The position numbers and the translations under genes were made by a program. DNA of 64,000 bases, taken from positions 124,001 through 188,000 of the forward strand of contig CABJFQ010000002.1 of NCBI GenBank assembly GCA_902364975.1, read 5' to 3'. Positions 34,165 through 44,546 of the stretch are shown here, piece after piece (position 1 is the stretch's first letter; each line of letters opens with the position of its first letter). The notes beneath the pieces are model-generated. The model searched no databases. It was not told the origin of the DNA and was given only the letters and a program-made list of their open reading frames with translations. The stretch is from Coriobacteriaceae bacterium. GTDB taxonomy: Bacteria; Actinomycetota; Coriobacteriia; Coriobacteriales; Coriobacteriaceae.

Positions 34165-37100
34165 ATGCAGGCAGATTCCGCTCAGCAGCAGGGCCTTTAT
34201 CGCCCCGAATTCGACCATGATGCATGTGGCATCGGCGCGCTTGCCGATATCAACGGTGAGCGCCATCACCAGATTCTGGACGACGCACTGTCCATTCTGG
34301 TCAACTTGGAGCACCGCGGCGGCACGGGACTCGAAAAGAACACCGGCGACGGCGCCGGCATCCTGTTCCAGGTTCCGCATCACTTTTTCCGTAAAGAGGC
34401 TCAAAAGTGCGGCCAGATTCTGCCGGCAGAGGGCGACTATGGCGTGGCCATGCTGTTCTTCCCGCAGGACGACAAAGGCGTAGAGGATGCCCGCCGCGTG
34501 TTTGAGGAGGGCTGCGCCGAGGCCGGCGTGCCGCTGCTCTTTTGGCGCGAGGTGCCGGTTGACCCGCACGACTTGGGCGAGACGGCGCGTGCCTGCATGC
34601 CCACCATCCTGCAGGCCTTCCTGGGCCGCCCCGACGACACGCCCGCCGGCGATGCCTTCGAGCGTCGCCTGTACGTGTGCCGCCGCACCATCGAAAAGAA
34701 GGCCGACGCCGAGTTTGCCCTGCGCGACAAGATCTTCTATGTGTGCTCCATGAGCTCGCGCACCATCGTGTACAAGGGCATGCTGGTCGCCACACAGATG
34801 CGCCGCTTCTTCATCGACCTCAACGACGCCGCCGTCAAGACGGCGGTGGCGCTCGTCCACTCGCGCTACTCCACCAACACCACGCCCAGCTGGGAGCGCG
34901 CGCATCCCAACCGCTTTATCATCCACAACGGCGAGATCAACACCCTTAAGGGCAACGTCAACTGGATTCGCGCCCGCGAACCCAACCTGTACAGCCCCGT
35001 GTTACAGCACGATCTTGAGCGCGTGATGCCCATCATCAACCGCGAGGGTTCCGACTCGGCGATTTTGGACAACGTGCTTGAGTTTTTGGTCATGAACGGT
35101 CGCCCGCTCACGCGTGCCGCGTCCATGTTGCTGCCCGAGCCGTGGGACCACAACGACAGCCTGAGTGAGGAGCGCCGCGCCTACGACGCCTACCAGTCCA
35201 TGCTCATGGAGCCGTGGGACGGCCCGGCGGCCATCGCCTTTACCGACGGTCGCACGCTGGGCGCCGCCCTCGATCGCAACGGCCTGCGCCCCGCTCGTTA
35301 CTACGTGACGCGCGACGGTCGCTTTATGCTGGCAAGCGAGGTGGGCACCATCGAGGTGAGCCCCGAGAACATCCTGACGAGCGGCTGTCTGGGGCCGGGC
35401 CAGATGCTCGAGGTCGACTTTGCCCGCGGGCGCGTCATCTACAATGACGAGCTGCGCGCCCGTTACGCCAAGGAAAAGCCCTACCGTGATTGGATTGCCG
35501 AGGAGACGCTGACCGTCGACGCGCTCGATGAGCCCGCCGCGCCCGCGTCCGCCGAGGACGCCGAGGTGCCCGCCGCCGTGCGTATGGCCAAGCTCGGCTA
35601 CCACTGGGATGACGTCGACGAGGTCGTGCGTCCCATGGCCCAGCAGGGCAAGGCCCCGCTCGCCTCGATGGGCATCGACGCACCGCTGGCCTGCCTGTCC
35701 AAGAAGACGCGTTCGTTCTTTGACTACTTCTATCAGCTGTTCGCTCAGGTCACGAACCCGCCCATCGACGCCCTTCGCGAGCATATGGTCACTTCGACCA
35801 CGCTCTACCTGGGCAACCACGGCAACCTGCTCGAGGACTCCCGTACGGCCTGCCAGCTGGTGCGCCTGGAGCGTCCGCTGCTCAACGAGGAGGAGTTCGA
35901 CCGCATTTGCGCCATCGACCGCGTGGGCTTTAAGACCCGCCGCTTCCGTGCCGTGTACCGCCGCGATGCCGGCGAGGGCGCGCTGCAGGCTGCGCTCAAG
36001 CAGCTTGCAGAGGACGTTGAGGCTGCGGTCCGCGATGGCGTGAACATCGTGGTGTTGAGCGATCGTGCCGCTGCGGGCGAGGTGCCCGTGCCGTCGCTGC
36101 TCGCTGTGGGCTGCGTGCATAACCACCTGATCCGCGCCGGCGTGCGTACCTTTGCCGACATCGTGGTGGAGAGCGGCGACGCCGTGTCTCCGCACGACTT
36201 TGCGGCACTGGTGGGCTACTCCGCGAGCGGCATCTATCCGTACAACGCACATGCGTGCATCCGCGATCTGGCGGCACACGGCGACCTGGACGTGACGGCC
36301 GAGCAGGGCATCGCCAACTACAACAAGGCCGCGACGGCGGGCATCGTCTCCATCATGTCCAAGATGGGCATCTCCACGGTGCAGAGCTACCATTCGGCGC
36401 AGATCTTCGAAGCCGTGGGCTTTACGCCGGAGTTCGTCAACGCGTACTTTGCCGGCACGGTGAGCCGTGTGGGCGGTATGGGTGTCGAGGACGTTGAGCG
36501 CGAGCAAAACGAGCGCTACGACGCCGCGCTCGCCATCCTTAAGAGCCCGGCTCCCGATCAGCTGCCCACGCTGGGCCTGACCAAGTGGCGCCCGATCGGC
36601 GGCGAGGATCACCTGATCGACCCTCAGACTGTCTACTTGCTGCAGACCGCCTGCCGTGAGGACAGCTTCGACACCTTTAAGGAGTACAGCGCCCGTCTGC
36701 ACCGTACCGGCCGTGCCGTGCGCCTGCGCGACTTGCTCGACTTTGATGCCAGCGGCCGCACGCCGGTTTCGCTCGACGAGGTCGAGCCCGCGCTCAACAT
36801 CGTCCGCCGCTTTAACACCGGCGCCATGTCGTACGGCTCTATCAGCAAGGAAGCACACGAGTGCATGGCCATCGCCATGAACCGCCTGCACGGCCGTTCC
36901 AACTCCGGCGAGGGCGGTGAGGATCCGCGTCGCGAGACCCCGCTGGCTAACGGTGATTCCAAGAACTCCGCGATCAAGCAGGTGGCAAGTGCGCGCTTTG
37001 GCGTGACGAGCCGCTACCTGTGCAGCGCCTTCGAGATTCAGATCAAGATGGCCCAGGGCGCCAAGCCCGGCGAGGGTGGCCACCTGCCCGGCAAGAAGGT

Positions 37101-38874
37101 CTACCCCTGGATTGCCGAGGTCCGTCAGTCCACGCCCGGCATCGGCCTGATCTCGCCTCCGCCGCATCACGACATCTACTCCATCGAAGACCTGGCCGAG
37201 CTCATCTTTGACCTTAAGAACGCCAACCCTGGCGCACGCGTGTCGGTCAAGCTGGTCAGCGAGGCCGGCGTCGGCACCATCGCCACCGGTGTGGCCAAGG
37301 GCGCTGCCGACAAGATCTTGATCAGCGGCCACAATGGCGGCTCGGGTGCCGCTGCTCGCGATTCGATCTGGCACGCCGGTCTGCCGCTGGAGCTTGGCCT
37401 TGCCGAGGCCCAGCAGACGCTGCTGCAAAACGGCCTGCGCTCGCGCGTGGTGCTCGAGGCCGACGGCAAGCTCATGGACGGCACCGATGTTGCCGTCGCC
37501 TGCCTGCTGGGCGCCGAGGAGTTTGGCTTTGCGACCATGCCGCTCATCTCGATGGGCTGCCTCATGCAGCGCGACTGCCAGCAGGATACCTGCCCCGCCG
37601 GCATCGCCACGCAAAACTGCCGCCTGCGTCGCGGCTTCCGCGGCAAGCCCGAGCACGTCGAGCACTTTATGCTCTTTGTTGCCGGGCAACTGCGCGAGGT
37701 CATGGCGAGCCTGGGCTTCCGCACCGTCGACGAGATGGTCGGCCATCCCGAGTGCTTGCGCCAGATTGAGGTCCCGGGCAACCGTAAGGCCAACCTGCTC
37801 GATCTGTCGCCCGTGCTGGCGAGCGCGACCTGCGAGTTCGGTGCCCATATCCCGGGTGCCGACGGTCGTCACTTCCTGCCGCAGATGGCCGCGGACAGCG
37901 AGCTCGACAAGACGCTCGACTCCACGCTGTTCGTGCCCTATACGGCCGATGCCCGTGCCCACTTGCGCCCGATTCGCTTCCGCGCCGATATCGCCAACGT
38001 CAACCGTTGCGTGGGCACCATCCTGGGTAACGCGGTGACCAAGGCACATCCCGAGGGCCTGCCCGCCGGCTCCATCACCATCGATTGCGATGGATCGGCC
38101 GGTCAGAGCTTTGGCGCCTTCCTGCCGCGCGGCATTACGCTCAACGTGTGCGGCGACGCCAACGACTACTTTGGCAAAGGCCTTTCGGGCGGCGAGGTGT
38201 CGGTGCGCCCCAACCCGCATGCGACCTATAAGTTCGACGAAAACATCATCGTGGGCAACGTTGCGTTCTTTGGCGCCACGAGCGGCCGTGGCTTCATCAA
38301 CGGCCTGGCCGGCCAGCGCTTTGGCGTACGCAACTCCGGTGCCACCGTGGTGGTCGAGGGCTGCGGCAACCATGGCTGCGAGTACATGACGGGCGGTCTG
38401 GCGCTTATCCTGGGTGAGGTCGGGCAGAACTTCGCCGCCGGTATGACGGGCGGCGTGGCCTATGTCTTTGACCAGTACGGCACGCTCGATGCCCGCGTGA
38501 ACCACGAGAGCGTTGAGCTTAAGGCCTCGACGGCCGGCGAGCTGGCACAGATTCGCGAGCTCATCCAAGAGCACGTGGACGCGACGCAGAGCCCGCGCGG
38601 CATCAAGCTGCTCTACAGCTTTGAGACGATGAGCAAGCACTTCGTGAAGGTCATTCCGACCGAGTACGAGCGTGTGCTGGCGATTGTCGCCGCCGCCGAG
38701 GCCGTCGGCAAGACGTATGCGCAGGCAGAGGAGCTGGCGTTTGACATCGTGACCGGTCGCGCGAGCGCTGCGGATGTCGCTCGCTTCGATACTGCGGGCG
38801 GTGCTGCGGGCGGTGCTGCGGGCGCTGCGTCCGTGGCTGCCAGCCCTGTTGCTTCGACCAAGAAGGAGGCGTAA
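34165..38874 (+). CDS. gltB: Glutamate synthase (NADPH-type) large subunit
   Basis: 1569 residues. It makes two glutamates from glutamine and 2-oxoglutarate. After a 20-residue propeptide comes the N-terminal nucleophile Cys (Cys21, DACGIGALADI) of the glutamine amidotransferase domain, then a linking domain, the FMN-binding synthase domain with GHNGGSGAAARDS and the [3Fe-4S] motif C-x5-C-x4-C near residue 1132 (GCLMQRDCQQDTCPAG), and the GxGxG structural domain (FINGLAGQRFGVRNSGA). The C-terminus ends in a short Ala/Gly repeat (GGAAGGAAGAAS) that is not part of the fold. AGGGGAGG precedes the ATG. gltD starts 5 bases after the stop. Confidence 0.96.
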   Translation: MQADSAQQQGLYRPEFDHDACGIGALADINGERHHQILDDALSILVNLEHRGGTGLEKNTGDGAGILFQVPHHFFRKEAQKCGQILPAEGDYGVAMLFFPQDDKGVEDARRVFEEGCAEAGVPLLFWREVPVDPHDLGETARACMPTILQAFLGRPDDTPAGDAFERRLYVCRRTIEKKADAEFALRDKIFYVCSMSSRTIVYKGMLVATQMRRFFIDLNDAAVKTAVALVHSRYSTNTTPSWERAHPNRFIIHNGEINTLKGNVNWIRAREPNLYSPVLQHDLERVMPIINREGSDSAILDNVLEFLVMNGRPLTRAASMLLPEPWDHNDSLSEERRAYDAYQSMLMEPWDGPAAIAFTDGRTLGAALDRNGLRPARYYVTRDGRFMLASEVGTIEVSPENILTSGCLGPGQMLEVDFARGRVIYNDELRARYAKEKPYRDWIAEETLTVDALDEPAAPASAEDAEVPAAVRMAKLGYHWDDVDEVVRPMAQQGKAPLASMGIDAPLACLSKKTRSFFDYFYQLFAQVTNPPIDALREHMVTSTTLYLGNHGNLLEDSRTACQLVRLERPLLNEEEFDRICAIDRVGFKTRRFRAVYRRDAGEGALQAALKQLAEDVEAAVRDGVNIVVLSDRAAAGEVPVPSLLAVGCVHNHLIRAGVRTFADIVVESGDAVSPHDFAALVGYSASGIYPYNAHACIRDLAAHGDLDVTAEQGIANYNKAATAGIVSIMSKMGISTVQSYHSAQIFEAVGFTPEFVNAYFAGTVSRVGGMGVEDVEREQNERYDAALAILKSPAPDQLPTLGLTKWRPIGGEDHLIDPQTVYLLQTACREDSFDTFKEYSARLHRTGRAVRLRDLLDFDASGRTPVSLDEVEPALNIVRRFNTGAMSYGSISKEAHECMAIAMNRLHGRSNSGEGGEDPRRETPLANGDSKNSAIKQVASARFGVTSRYLCSAFEIQIKMAQGAKPGEGGHLPGKKVYPWIAEVRQSTPGIGLISPPPHHDIYSIEDLAELIFDLKNANPGARVSVKLVSEAGVGTIATGVAKGAADKILISGHNGGSGAAARDSIWHAGLPLELGLAEAQQTLLQNGLRSRVVLEADGKLMDGTDVAVACLLGAEEFGFATMPLISMGCLMQRDCQQDTCPAGIATQNCRLRRGFRGKPEHVEHFMLFVAGQLREVMASLGFRTVDEMVGHPECLRQIEVPGNRKANLLDLSPVLASATCEFGAHIPGADGRHFLPQMAADSELDKTLDSTLFVPYTADARAHLRPIRFRADIANVNRCVGTILGNAVTKAHPEGLPAGSITIDCDGSAGQSFGAFLPRGITLNVCGDANDYFGKGLSGGEVSVRPNPHATYKFDENIIVGNVAFFGATSGRGFINGLAGQRFGVRNSGATVVVEGCGNHGCEYMTGGLALILGEVGQNFAAGMTGGVAYVFDQYGTLDARVNHESVELKASTAGELAQIRELIQEHVDATQSPRGIKLLYSFETMSKHFVKVIPTEYERVLAIVAAAEAVGKTYAQAEELAFDIVTGRASAADVARFDTAGGAAGGAAGAASVAASPVASTKKEA

Positions 38875-38879
38875 GTGCC

Positions 38880-40361
<1,482 letters not shown>

Positions 40362-40785
40362 AGTAGTCACGGAGATACTCAACAATCGAATCGGAAAGGG
40401 CTGTCCCTAACTGCCGGCACAAAAGGAACGTCCCTAAGTGCCGGCAGTTAGGGACGTTCCTTTTCTGTCGGCACTCGGGGACACTCCTTGCGGATTTGCG
40501 AGCAGTTTGCTCGTTTGTCGACGTACGGATGTTCATTTGTCGACTTCTCGGGCTGTGGTCACCTGTTGTTTCTGTGGTGGCTGCGGGCATCTGGCTCAAA
40601 AGGGCGGGTTGGCCGTCTATGTCTACCTGCGGTTTTATTGCGGTGCGCATTTTCGATCAAGCTTTTCGTCAAGTGTTTGGTCAGTATCTGGTTTGCAGTC
40701 GGAGGCCTATTTTGCCCGCGCTGGTCGTGGCTGCCCACCTTCCTCGTAAGCTCAAATTGAGGTCCATCAGTTTGAGGAGGATGCC
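40362..40785. other. Non-coding stretch between gltD and the hypothetical gene
   Basis: No supported gene. The first 100 bases carry competing hairpins of the GTCCC/GCCGGCA repeat family (40405-40464). The rest (40470-40785) has no recognisable motif; the open frames over it lack start signals and typical codon use. GAGGAGG stands just before the gene at 40786. Confidence 0.5.
40405..40464 (+). terminator. Terminator of gltD inside a set of two competing hairpins
   Basis: Hairpin A: CCCTAACTGCCGGCAC (40405-40420) with GTGCCGGCAGTTAGGG (40438-40453), perfect. Hairpin B: 17-base arms 40421-40437 and 40448-40464, perfect, ending TTTT. They share 40448-40453 and cannot both form. B looks like an intrinsic terminator. 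The sequence belongs to a dispersed repeat (compare 51181-51215 and 62662-62682). Confidence 0.65.
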
Positions 40786-41493
40786 ATGACTGACCACGCT
40801 TTTGACCGAGCAGAGCTAGCCGAAGCCGTCGGCAACGATATTGCCGACATGGCTCACTTTTGGATGCTGCGGAAGTTTCAATTCCTGGAGCCGGCGCGCG
40901 AACAGTTCGAGATCATTGTCGACCCGTGGCTCAGCTATTGCACTGAGCCTTCGCAAAACGAAATCATGGCCTACAACATGGCGTTTACCGATTGGCTGCT
41001 GTTTGAGCGCCCCTATCGCCATGGCAAAACGCTGCTCGAGCTGTATGTTGACGAGCCGCCGGCATCGCTTTCGCCTGCCTCGCTCAAGCGGCTCGAGCAG
41101 GTACGCGACACGCAGTATTTCTCGCGCTTTGGCATTTTGGACAAGAATCCTGCGTCCGGCATGGTCGTGCTGAAGGACACGCGCACCGATCATCGCTTTG
41201 ATGTCTACGATCCGCATATCGTGCAGAAGGAGCACTGGAGTGACGGCGCGATTGCGGTGCGCCTCGCCTGCGTCGACGATGTCTGGCTTACGGCGGGACA
41301 GCTCTACCTGTATGACATCGCGCGGCTGAGCGATACGGCGGTCGATGGGCCGGGTGCGGTGCATCCGGAGGACCTGCAGGACGGCTTTGACACCTCGTGC
41401 ATCAGCTTCTTCTTGCGTCTGGTCCGCGACATCATGGGCGCCCAGGGGCGGTACGTAAAGTCGCTCAACATCTACGAGCAGGAGTGGGGGTAG
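40786..41493 (+). CDS. Hypothetical protein
   Basis: 235 residues, soluble, with no signal peptide and no motif I recognise. It is rich in aromatic and acidic residues: FWMLRKFQFLEPAREQFEIIVDPW at the start, DWLLFERPYRHGKTLLELYV, then YFSRFGILDKNPASGMVVLKD, which reads like a small beta-rich domain. The start is firm (GAGGAGG 6 bases upstream). It is single, between repeat-bearing gaps. I can give no function. Confidence 0.75.
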   Translation: MTDHAFDRAELAEAVGNDIADMAHFWMLRKFQFLEPAREQFEIIVDPWLSYCTEPSQNEIMAYNMAFTDWLLFERPYRHGKTLLELYVDEPPASLSPASLKRLEQVRDTQYFSRFGILDKNPASGMVVLKDTRTDHRFDVYDPHIVQKEHWSDGAIAVRLACVDDVWLTAGQLYLYDIARLSDTAVDGPGAVHPEDLQDGFDTSCISFFLRLVRDIMGAQGRYVKSLNIYEQEWG

Positions 41494-41534
41494 AGGATGG
41501 GCGGTTGTCGCCTGCCTTGCCTTCTGCCCTTTTG

Positions 41535-41590
41535 TCTCGATGTGTAACGTTTAACGGCCTGGGGGCGGCCTAACTGTTACAGATTGAGAT
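41535..41590. repeat. TCTCRATCTGTAAC inverted-repeat element, single copy (locus 3)
   Basis: TCTCGATGTGTAAC at 41535 and GTTACAGATTGAGA to 41590 enclose a loop of about 28 bases with an inner GGCC..GGCC pairing. It is upstream of the amidohydrolase gene. Confidence 0.75.
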
Positions 41591-41742
41591 GTTTCGTCAG
41601 CACGGCCGAAGTATCGCCACGCTGTCTCCGTTTGCCCTCACATCTCTCTCGTCCCTCCGTTAACCGATATGCTCGACTTTAGGTCGCTGCATTGGGTGAT
41701 AATGGACAAATGTTCAAGTTAATCGTGAGGGAGGAGCTCGAT

Positions 41743-43113
41743 ATGGCGACTGCCGATCGTTCCACGTTGTTTATCAATGCGACCATTCTGGATGGTTCGG
41801 AGCATATGGAGCCGCAACCCGATATGGCCGTGACTGTTGAGCGCGGCGTCATCACCTGGATGGGGCCGAGTGCTGTGGCGCAGGCGCCCGCGGGTGCCGA
41901 GGTTATCGACCTGGGCGGTGCGTATCTCATGCCCGGTCTCATCAATATGCACGCGCACCTGTGCGGCTCGGGCAAGCCTGTCTCGGCCGGCGATGCGGGA
42001 GCGCTGATGAAGAAGCTCGATAATCCCGTGGGGCGTGCCATCGTCCGCCGCATCCTCAAGGGCAGTGCCCAGCAGCAGCTGGCAAGCGGCGTGACCACGG
42101 TGCGCGGCGCGGGCGACCCGCTGTTTGCCGACATTGCCGTGCGCGACGCTATCGACGCCGGTAAGTATCAGGGTCCGCGTCTGGTAGCGCCGGGAACGGG
42201 CGTCACGGTGCCGGGCGGCCATGGTGCGGGCTTGTTCGCCCAGGTCGCCAATACGCCCGACGAGGCGGCCGAACAGGTGCGCGACTTGTACGCTCGTGGT
42301 GCCGACGTCATCAAGTTGTTCGTGACGGGTGGCGTGTTCGACGCGACCGAAGTTGGCGAGCCGGGCGTGCTGCGCATGCCGATCGATGTTGCCGCGGCGG
42401 CGTGCAAGGCGGCGCACGAGGTGGGCCTGCCGGTTATGGCTCATGTCGAGAGCACCGAGGGCGTGAAGGCCGCGCTTGAGGCCGGGGTCGACACGATCGA
42501 GCACGGTGCCCCGATGACGCCCGAGATCCTGGAGCTGTATCGCGGCGCCGCGGGCACACAGCTCGAGGGACGCGCGCCGAGCGTGACCTGCACGATCAGC
42601 CCGGCGCTGCCGTTTGTATTGCTCGACCCGGAAAAGACCCATTCGACCGATACACAAAAGAAGAACGGCGACATCGTGTGCTCGGGCATCATCGAGAGCG
42701 CCCGTGCCGCGCTGGAAGCTGGCATTAAGGTGGGCCTGGGCACGGACTCAAGCTGCCCGTTCGTGACGCAGTACGACATGTGGCGTGAGGCGGCCTATTT
42801 TGCCAAGTATGTCGGTGTGAGCAACGCCTTCGCGCTGCATACGGCTACGCAAGTCAACGCCGAGCTGCTGGGGCTGGGCGGCGAGACCGGTACGATCGAG
42901 TGCGGCAAGGCCGCCGATATCCTGGTGACGCGCAAGAATCCGCTCGATGACCTGTGCGCTCTGCGTGAGCCGACGCATGTGATGTGTCGCGGTGATTTGG
43001 TACGCAAGCTCAAGGTGAAGCGTATTCCCGAGGTGGACGCCGAGCTCGACGCGATTATGGCCATGCCTGCCGAAGCGCTGGCTGAGGAGCTGGCCCGCGA
43101 CGGTGTGGCGTAG
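41743..43113 (+). CDS. Metal-dependent amidohydrolase (imidazolonepropionase/prolidase-like)
   Basis: 456 residues. The binuclear metal site of the amidohydrolase superfamily is visible: MHAHL (HxH), the bridging Lys in VIKLFVTGGVFD, His in MAHVES, His in IEHGAPM and Asp in LGTDSSCP. The outer beta domain brackets it (LFINATILDGSE at the start, KAADILVTRKNPLDDL at the end). It belongs with the imidazolonepropionase-like and Xaa-Pro/N-acyl dipeptidase-like amidohydrolases; substrate unknown. The start at 41743 is chosen for GGAGGAG 7 bases upstream; 17 codons upstream are without one. A terminator follows. Confidence 0.85.
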   Translation: MATADRSTLFINATILDGSEHMEPQPDMAVTVERGVITWMGPSAVAQAPAGAEVIDLGGAYLMPGLINMHAHLCGSGKPVSAGDAGALMKKLDNPVGRAIVRRILKGSAQQQLASGVTTVRGAGDPLFADIAVRDAIDAGKYQGPRLVAPGTGVTVPGGHGAGLFAQVANTPDEAAEQVRDLYARGADVIKLFVTGGVFDATEVGEPGVLRMPIDVAAAACKAAHEVGLPVMAHVESTEGVKAALEAGVDTIEHGAPMTPEILELYRGAAGTQLEGRAPSVTCTISPALPFVLLDPEKTHSTDTQKKNGDIVCSGIIESARAALEAGIKVGLGTDSSCPFVTQYDMWREAAYFAKYVGVSNAFALHTATQVNAELLGLGGETGTIECGKAADILVTRKNPLDDLCALREPTHVMCRGDLVRKLKVKRIPEVDAELDAIMAMPAEALAEELARDGVA

Positions 43114-43149
43114 ATGTGACAAAGGGGCAGCTCCGTTGCCGCATGCAAA

Positions 43150-43185
43150 AAGCTGAGGTCTCAACACGAGGCCTCGGCTTTTTTA
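43150..43185 (+). terminator. Intrinsic terminator after the amidohydrolase
   Basis: AAGCTGAGG (43150-43158) pairs with CCTCGGCTT (43172-43180), one wobble, followed by a run of six T. Confidence 0.8.
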
Positions 43186-43206
43186 TCGAACAAATACTTA
43201 AGATTT

Positions 43207-43235
43207 GGGACAAACAAACCTGATTAATTTGTCCC
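43207..43235. repeat. GGGACAAA dyad of the CCTGTCCC repeat family
   Basis: GGGACAAA (43207-43214) and TTTGTCCC (43228-43235) are a perfect 8-bp dyad enclosing AAACCTG, between convergent genes. Confidence 0.5.
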
Positions 43236-43246
43236 GCGTGCGGGCG

Positions 43247-43720
43247 TTAGGAGCGGGTTTCCATCTTGGCGTGGCACTTGGGGCAGGTGACGCGGATCTT
43301 GCCTTTGCCCTTGGGGACGGAGAGCATCTGGCCGCAGTTGGGGCACTTGAGGTATGCTGTGGTCTTGCGACCCTTCCACATCTTCTTGGCCGTGCGCTTG
43401 GCACGCTCAAAGTCTTCCTTGCTGGTACCGGCCGTGCGCGAGGCGTTGGCAGCCGCGGCGCCGCTACCCAAGCTCGCGACGAACTTGCCCAGGCCGGGGA
43501 CGTTAGCGGTCGCGGCGACAAAGGCCGCGTTTTCCTTGCGACGTGCGTCGATGTTTTTGGACAGGCCGCGCAGCACGCCAATCACGATTACGGCGATGGC
43601 AATCCAGCTGAGCCACTGGATATGGGCTATCGATCCGATCATCGCGATGACGATGCCGACAAAGCCCATAACGATGGTGAGCTCATCGGCGCCATTGCGG
43701 CCCTTCATAAAGTCATTCAT
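43247..43720 (-). CDS. Membrane protein with C-terminal zinc ribbon
   Basis: 157 residues. Two hydrophobic helices (about 14-32 and 35-52), a Lys/Arg-rich middle and a C-terminal zinc ribbon: KCPNCGQMLSVPKGKGKIRVTC PKCHAK, with Cys at about residues 125, 128, 146 and 149. Such small membrane zinc-ribbon proteins are common in Coriobacteriia-like genomes and have no known role. It is downstream of the copper genes on the same strand, but separated by repeats and 146 bases, so it is probably not part of that operon. Confidence 0.7.
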   Translation of the reverse strand: MNDFMKGRNGADELTIVMGFVGIVIAMIGSIAHIQWLSWIAIAVIVIGVLRGLSKNIDARRKENAAFVAATANVPGLGKFVASLGSGAAAANASRTAGTSKEDFERAKRTAKKMWKGRKTTAYLKCPNCGQMLSVPKGKGKIRVTCPKCHAKMETRS

Positions 43721-43767
43721 GCAAATTGCCTTTCATTCGATATGCCGCACGCCTTTATACCCGATTT

Positions 43768-43862
43768 AGAGCAAGGGGGACAGGTTATTCTGCACCAATG
43801 TGGTGTAAACGTGCCTGTCCCCGATACACCAAGATGGTGCAAAGCAGTCCGTCCCCAATGCC
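43768..43862. repeat. CCTGTCCC-type dispersed repeat between csoR and the zinc-ribbon gene
   Basis: GGGGACAGG (43776-43784) and CCTGTCCCC (43814-43822) form a perfect 9-bp dyad with a GCACCA/TGGTGT inner dyad; a second half-unit TGGTGCAAAGCAGTCCGTCCCC follows. Confidence 0.6.
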
Positions 43863-43866
43863 CCAA

Positions 43867-44139
43867 TCACTTGGAGAGCTTGTCGACGACGCGTTCGATC
43901 TCGGCGAGCTTGGCGGCCTTGAGGTCTTCGTCGCCCGATTCGATTGCCGAGGTCACGCAACCCTCGATATGCGCCTTGAGCACGTCGGCGTTGATGCGCG
44001 CAATGAGCGCCTGCGTTGCCATGAGCTGCGTGGAAATATCGACGCAGTAGCGGTCCTCCTCGACCATCCGCAGGATGCCGTCGATCTGACCGCGTGCCGT
44101 CTTGAGCATGCGGGTCACCGATTTATGGTCTGCCATCAT
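43867..44139 (-). CDS. csoR: Copper-sensing repressor CsoR
   Basis: 90 residues, the all-helical CsoR fold: TRMLKTARGQIDGILRMVEEDRYC and LMATQALIARINADVLKAHIEGCV. The copper ligands Cys32, His57 and Cys61 are in place. The tetramer leaves DNA when it binds Cu(I). It is the third gene of copA-copZ-csoR on the minus strand, so it represses its own operon; an operator is seen before copA (46939-46963). The start at 44139 (ATGATG) has GAGGAC upstream. Confidence 0.93.
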   Translation of the reverse strand: MMADHKSVTRMLKTARGQIDGILRMVEEDRYCVDISTQLMATQALIARINADVLKAHIEGCVTSAIESGDEDLKAAKLAEIERVVDKLSK

Positions 44140-44177
44140 GGCGGGTCCTCGTTTCTGGTCGGGGTGCGCGTGGGTCG

Positions 44178-44399
44178 TTACGCGGCGGTTACGGACAGGG
44201 CGTGGAACTTCTCGCCGGCGCCCTCGACGGCGGCGGCGAGCTGCTCGGCGGTCACGGTGTCGGCGCACTCCACCTGGACGGTCTGGGTTTCGTGATCGGC
44301 GTCGGCGTCGGTCACGCCGGCCACGTTGAGCAACGCCGTCTCGACGGTGGCGTCGCAGTGGCCGCACATAAGGCCGGAAGTCTTAATTGTGAAACGCAT
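44178..44399 (-). CDS. copZ: Copper chaperone (HMA domain), CopZ-like
   Basis: 73 residues, one heavy-metal-associated domain: MRFTIKTSGLMCGHCDATVETALLNVAGV. The metal site is MCGHC (Cys12, Cys15). It would deliver Cu(I) to CopA. The start at 44399 fits the domain start and GAGAGGAAT upstream; in-frame codons further upstream lie in a palindrome and are rejected. The gene is 147 bases after copA and 38 bases before csoR. Confidence 0.92.
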   Translation of the reverse strand: MRFTIKTSGLMCGHCDATVETALLNVAGVTDADADHETQTVQVECADTVTAEQLAAAVEGAGEKFHALSVTAA

Positions 44400-44421
44400 G
44401 GATATTCCTCTCTGTTGTGTC

Positions 44422-44520
44422 GGCTTTCCTAGGCACCCGACCTTGACCTTCAAACCGTCGCTCGCGTACCAAAGTACGCGTCGCTCCTCTTTCAGGTCAA
44501 TCTCGGGCACCTGGAAAACC
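44422..44520 (-). repeat. Imperfect palindrome between copA and copZ
   Basis: Arms of about 27 bases (44422-44449 and 44494-44520, AGGCACCCGACCTTGACCT against AGGTCAATCTCGGGCACCT) pair with some mismatches around a perfect GCGTAC-CAAA-GTACGC centre (44464-44479). It may act as an mRNA processing or attenuation hairpin between the ATPase and chaperone genes. Confidence 0.5.
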
Positions 44521-44546
44521 CGTTCTAAATGGACTTAATGGTGAGC

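Noticed and set aside
40438..40789. Open frames between gltD and the next gene
   Set aside because: They start inside the hairpin repeat, lack ribosome sites and have atypical Cys/Ser/Phe-rich composition.
44400..44510. Longer copZ starting near copA
   Set aside because: The upstream residues fall in a palindrome and do not belong to an HMA domain; the start at 44399 has a ribosome site.
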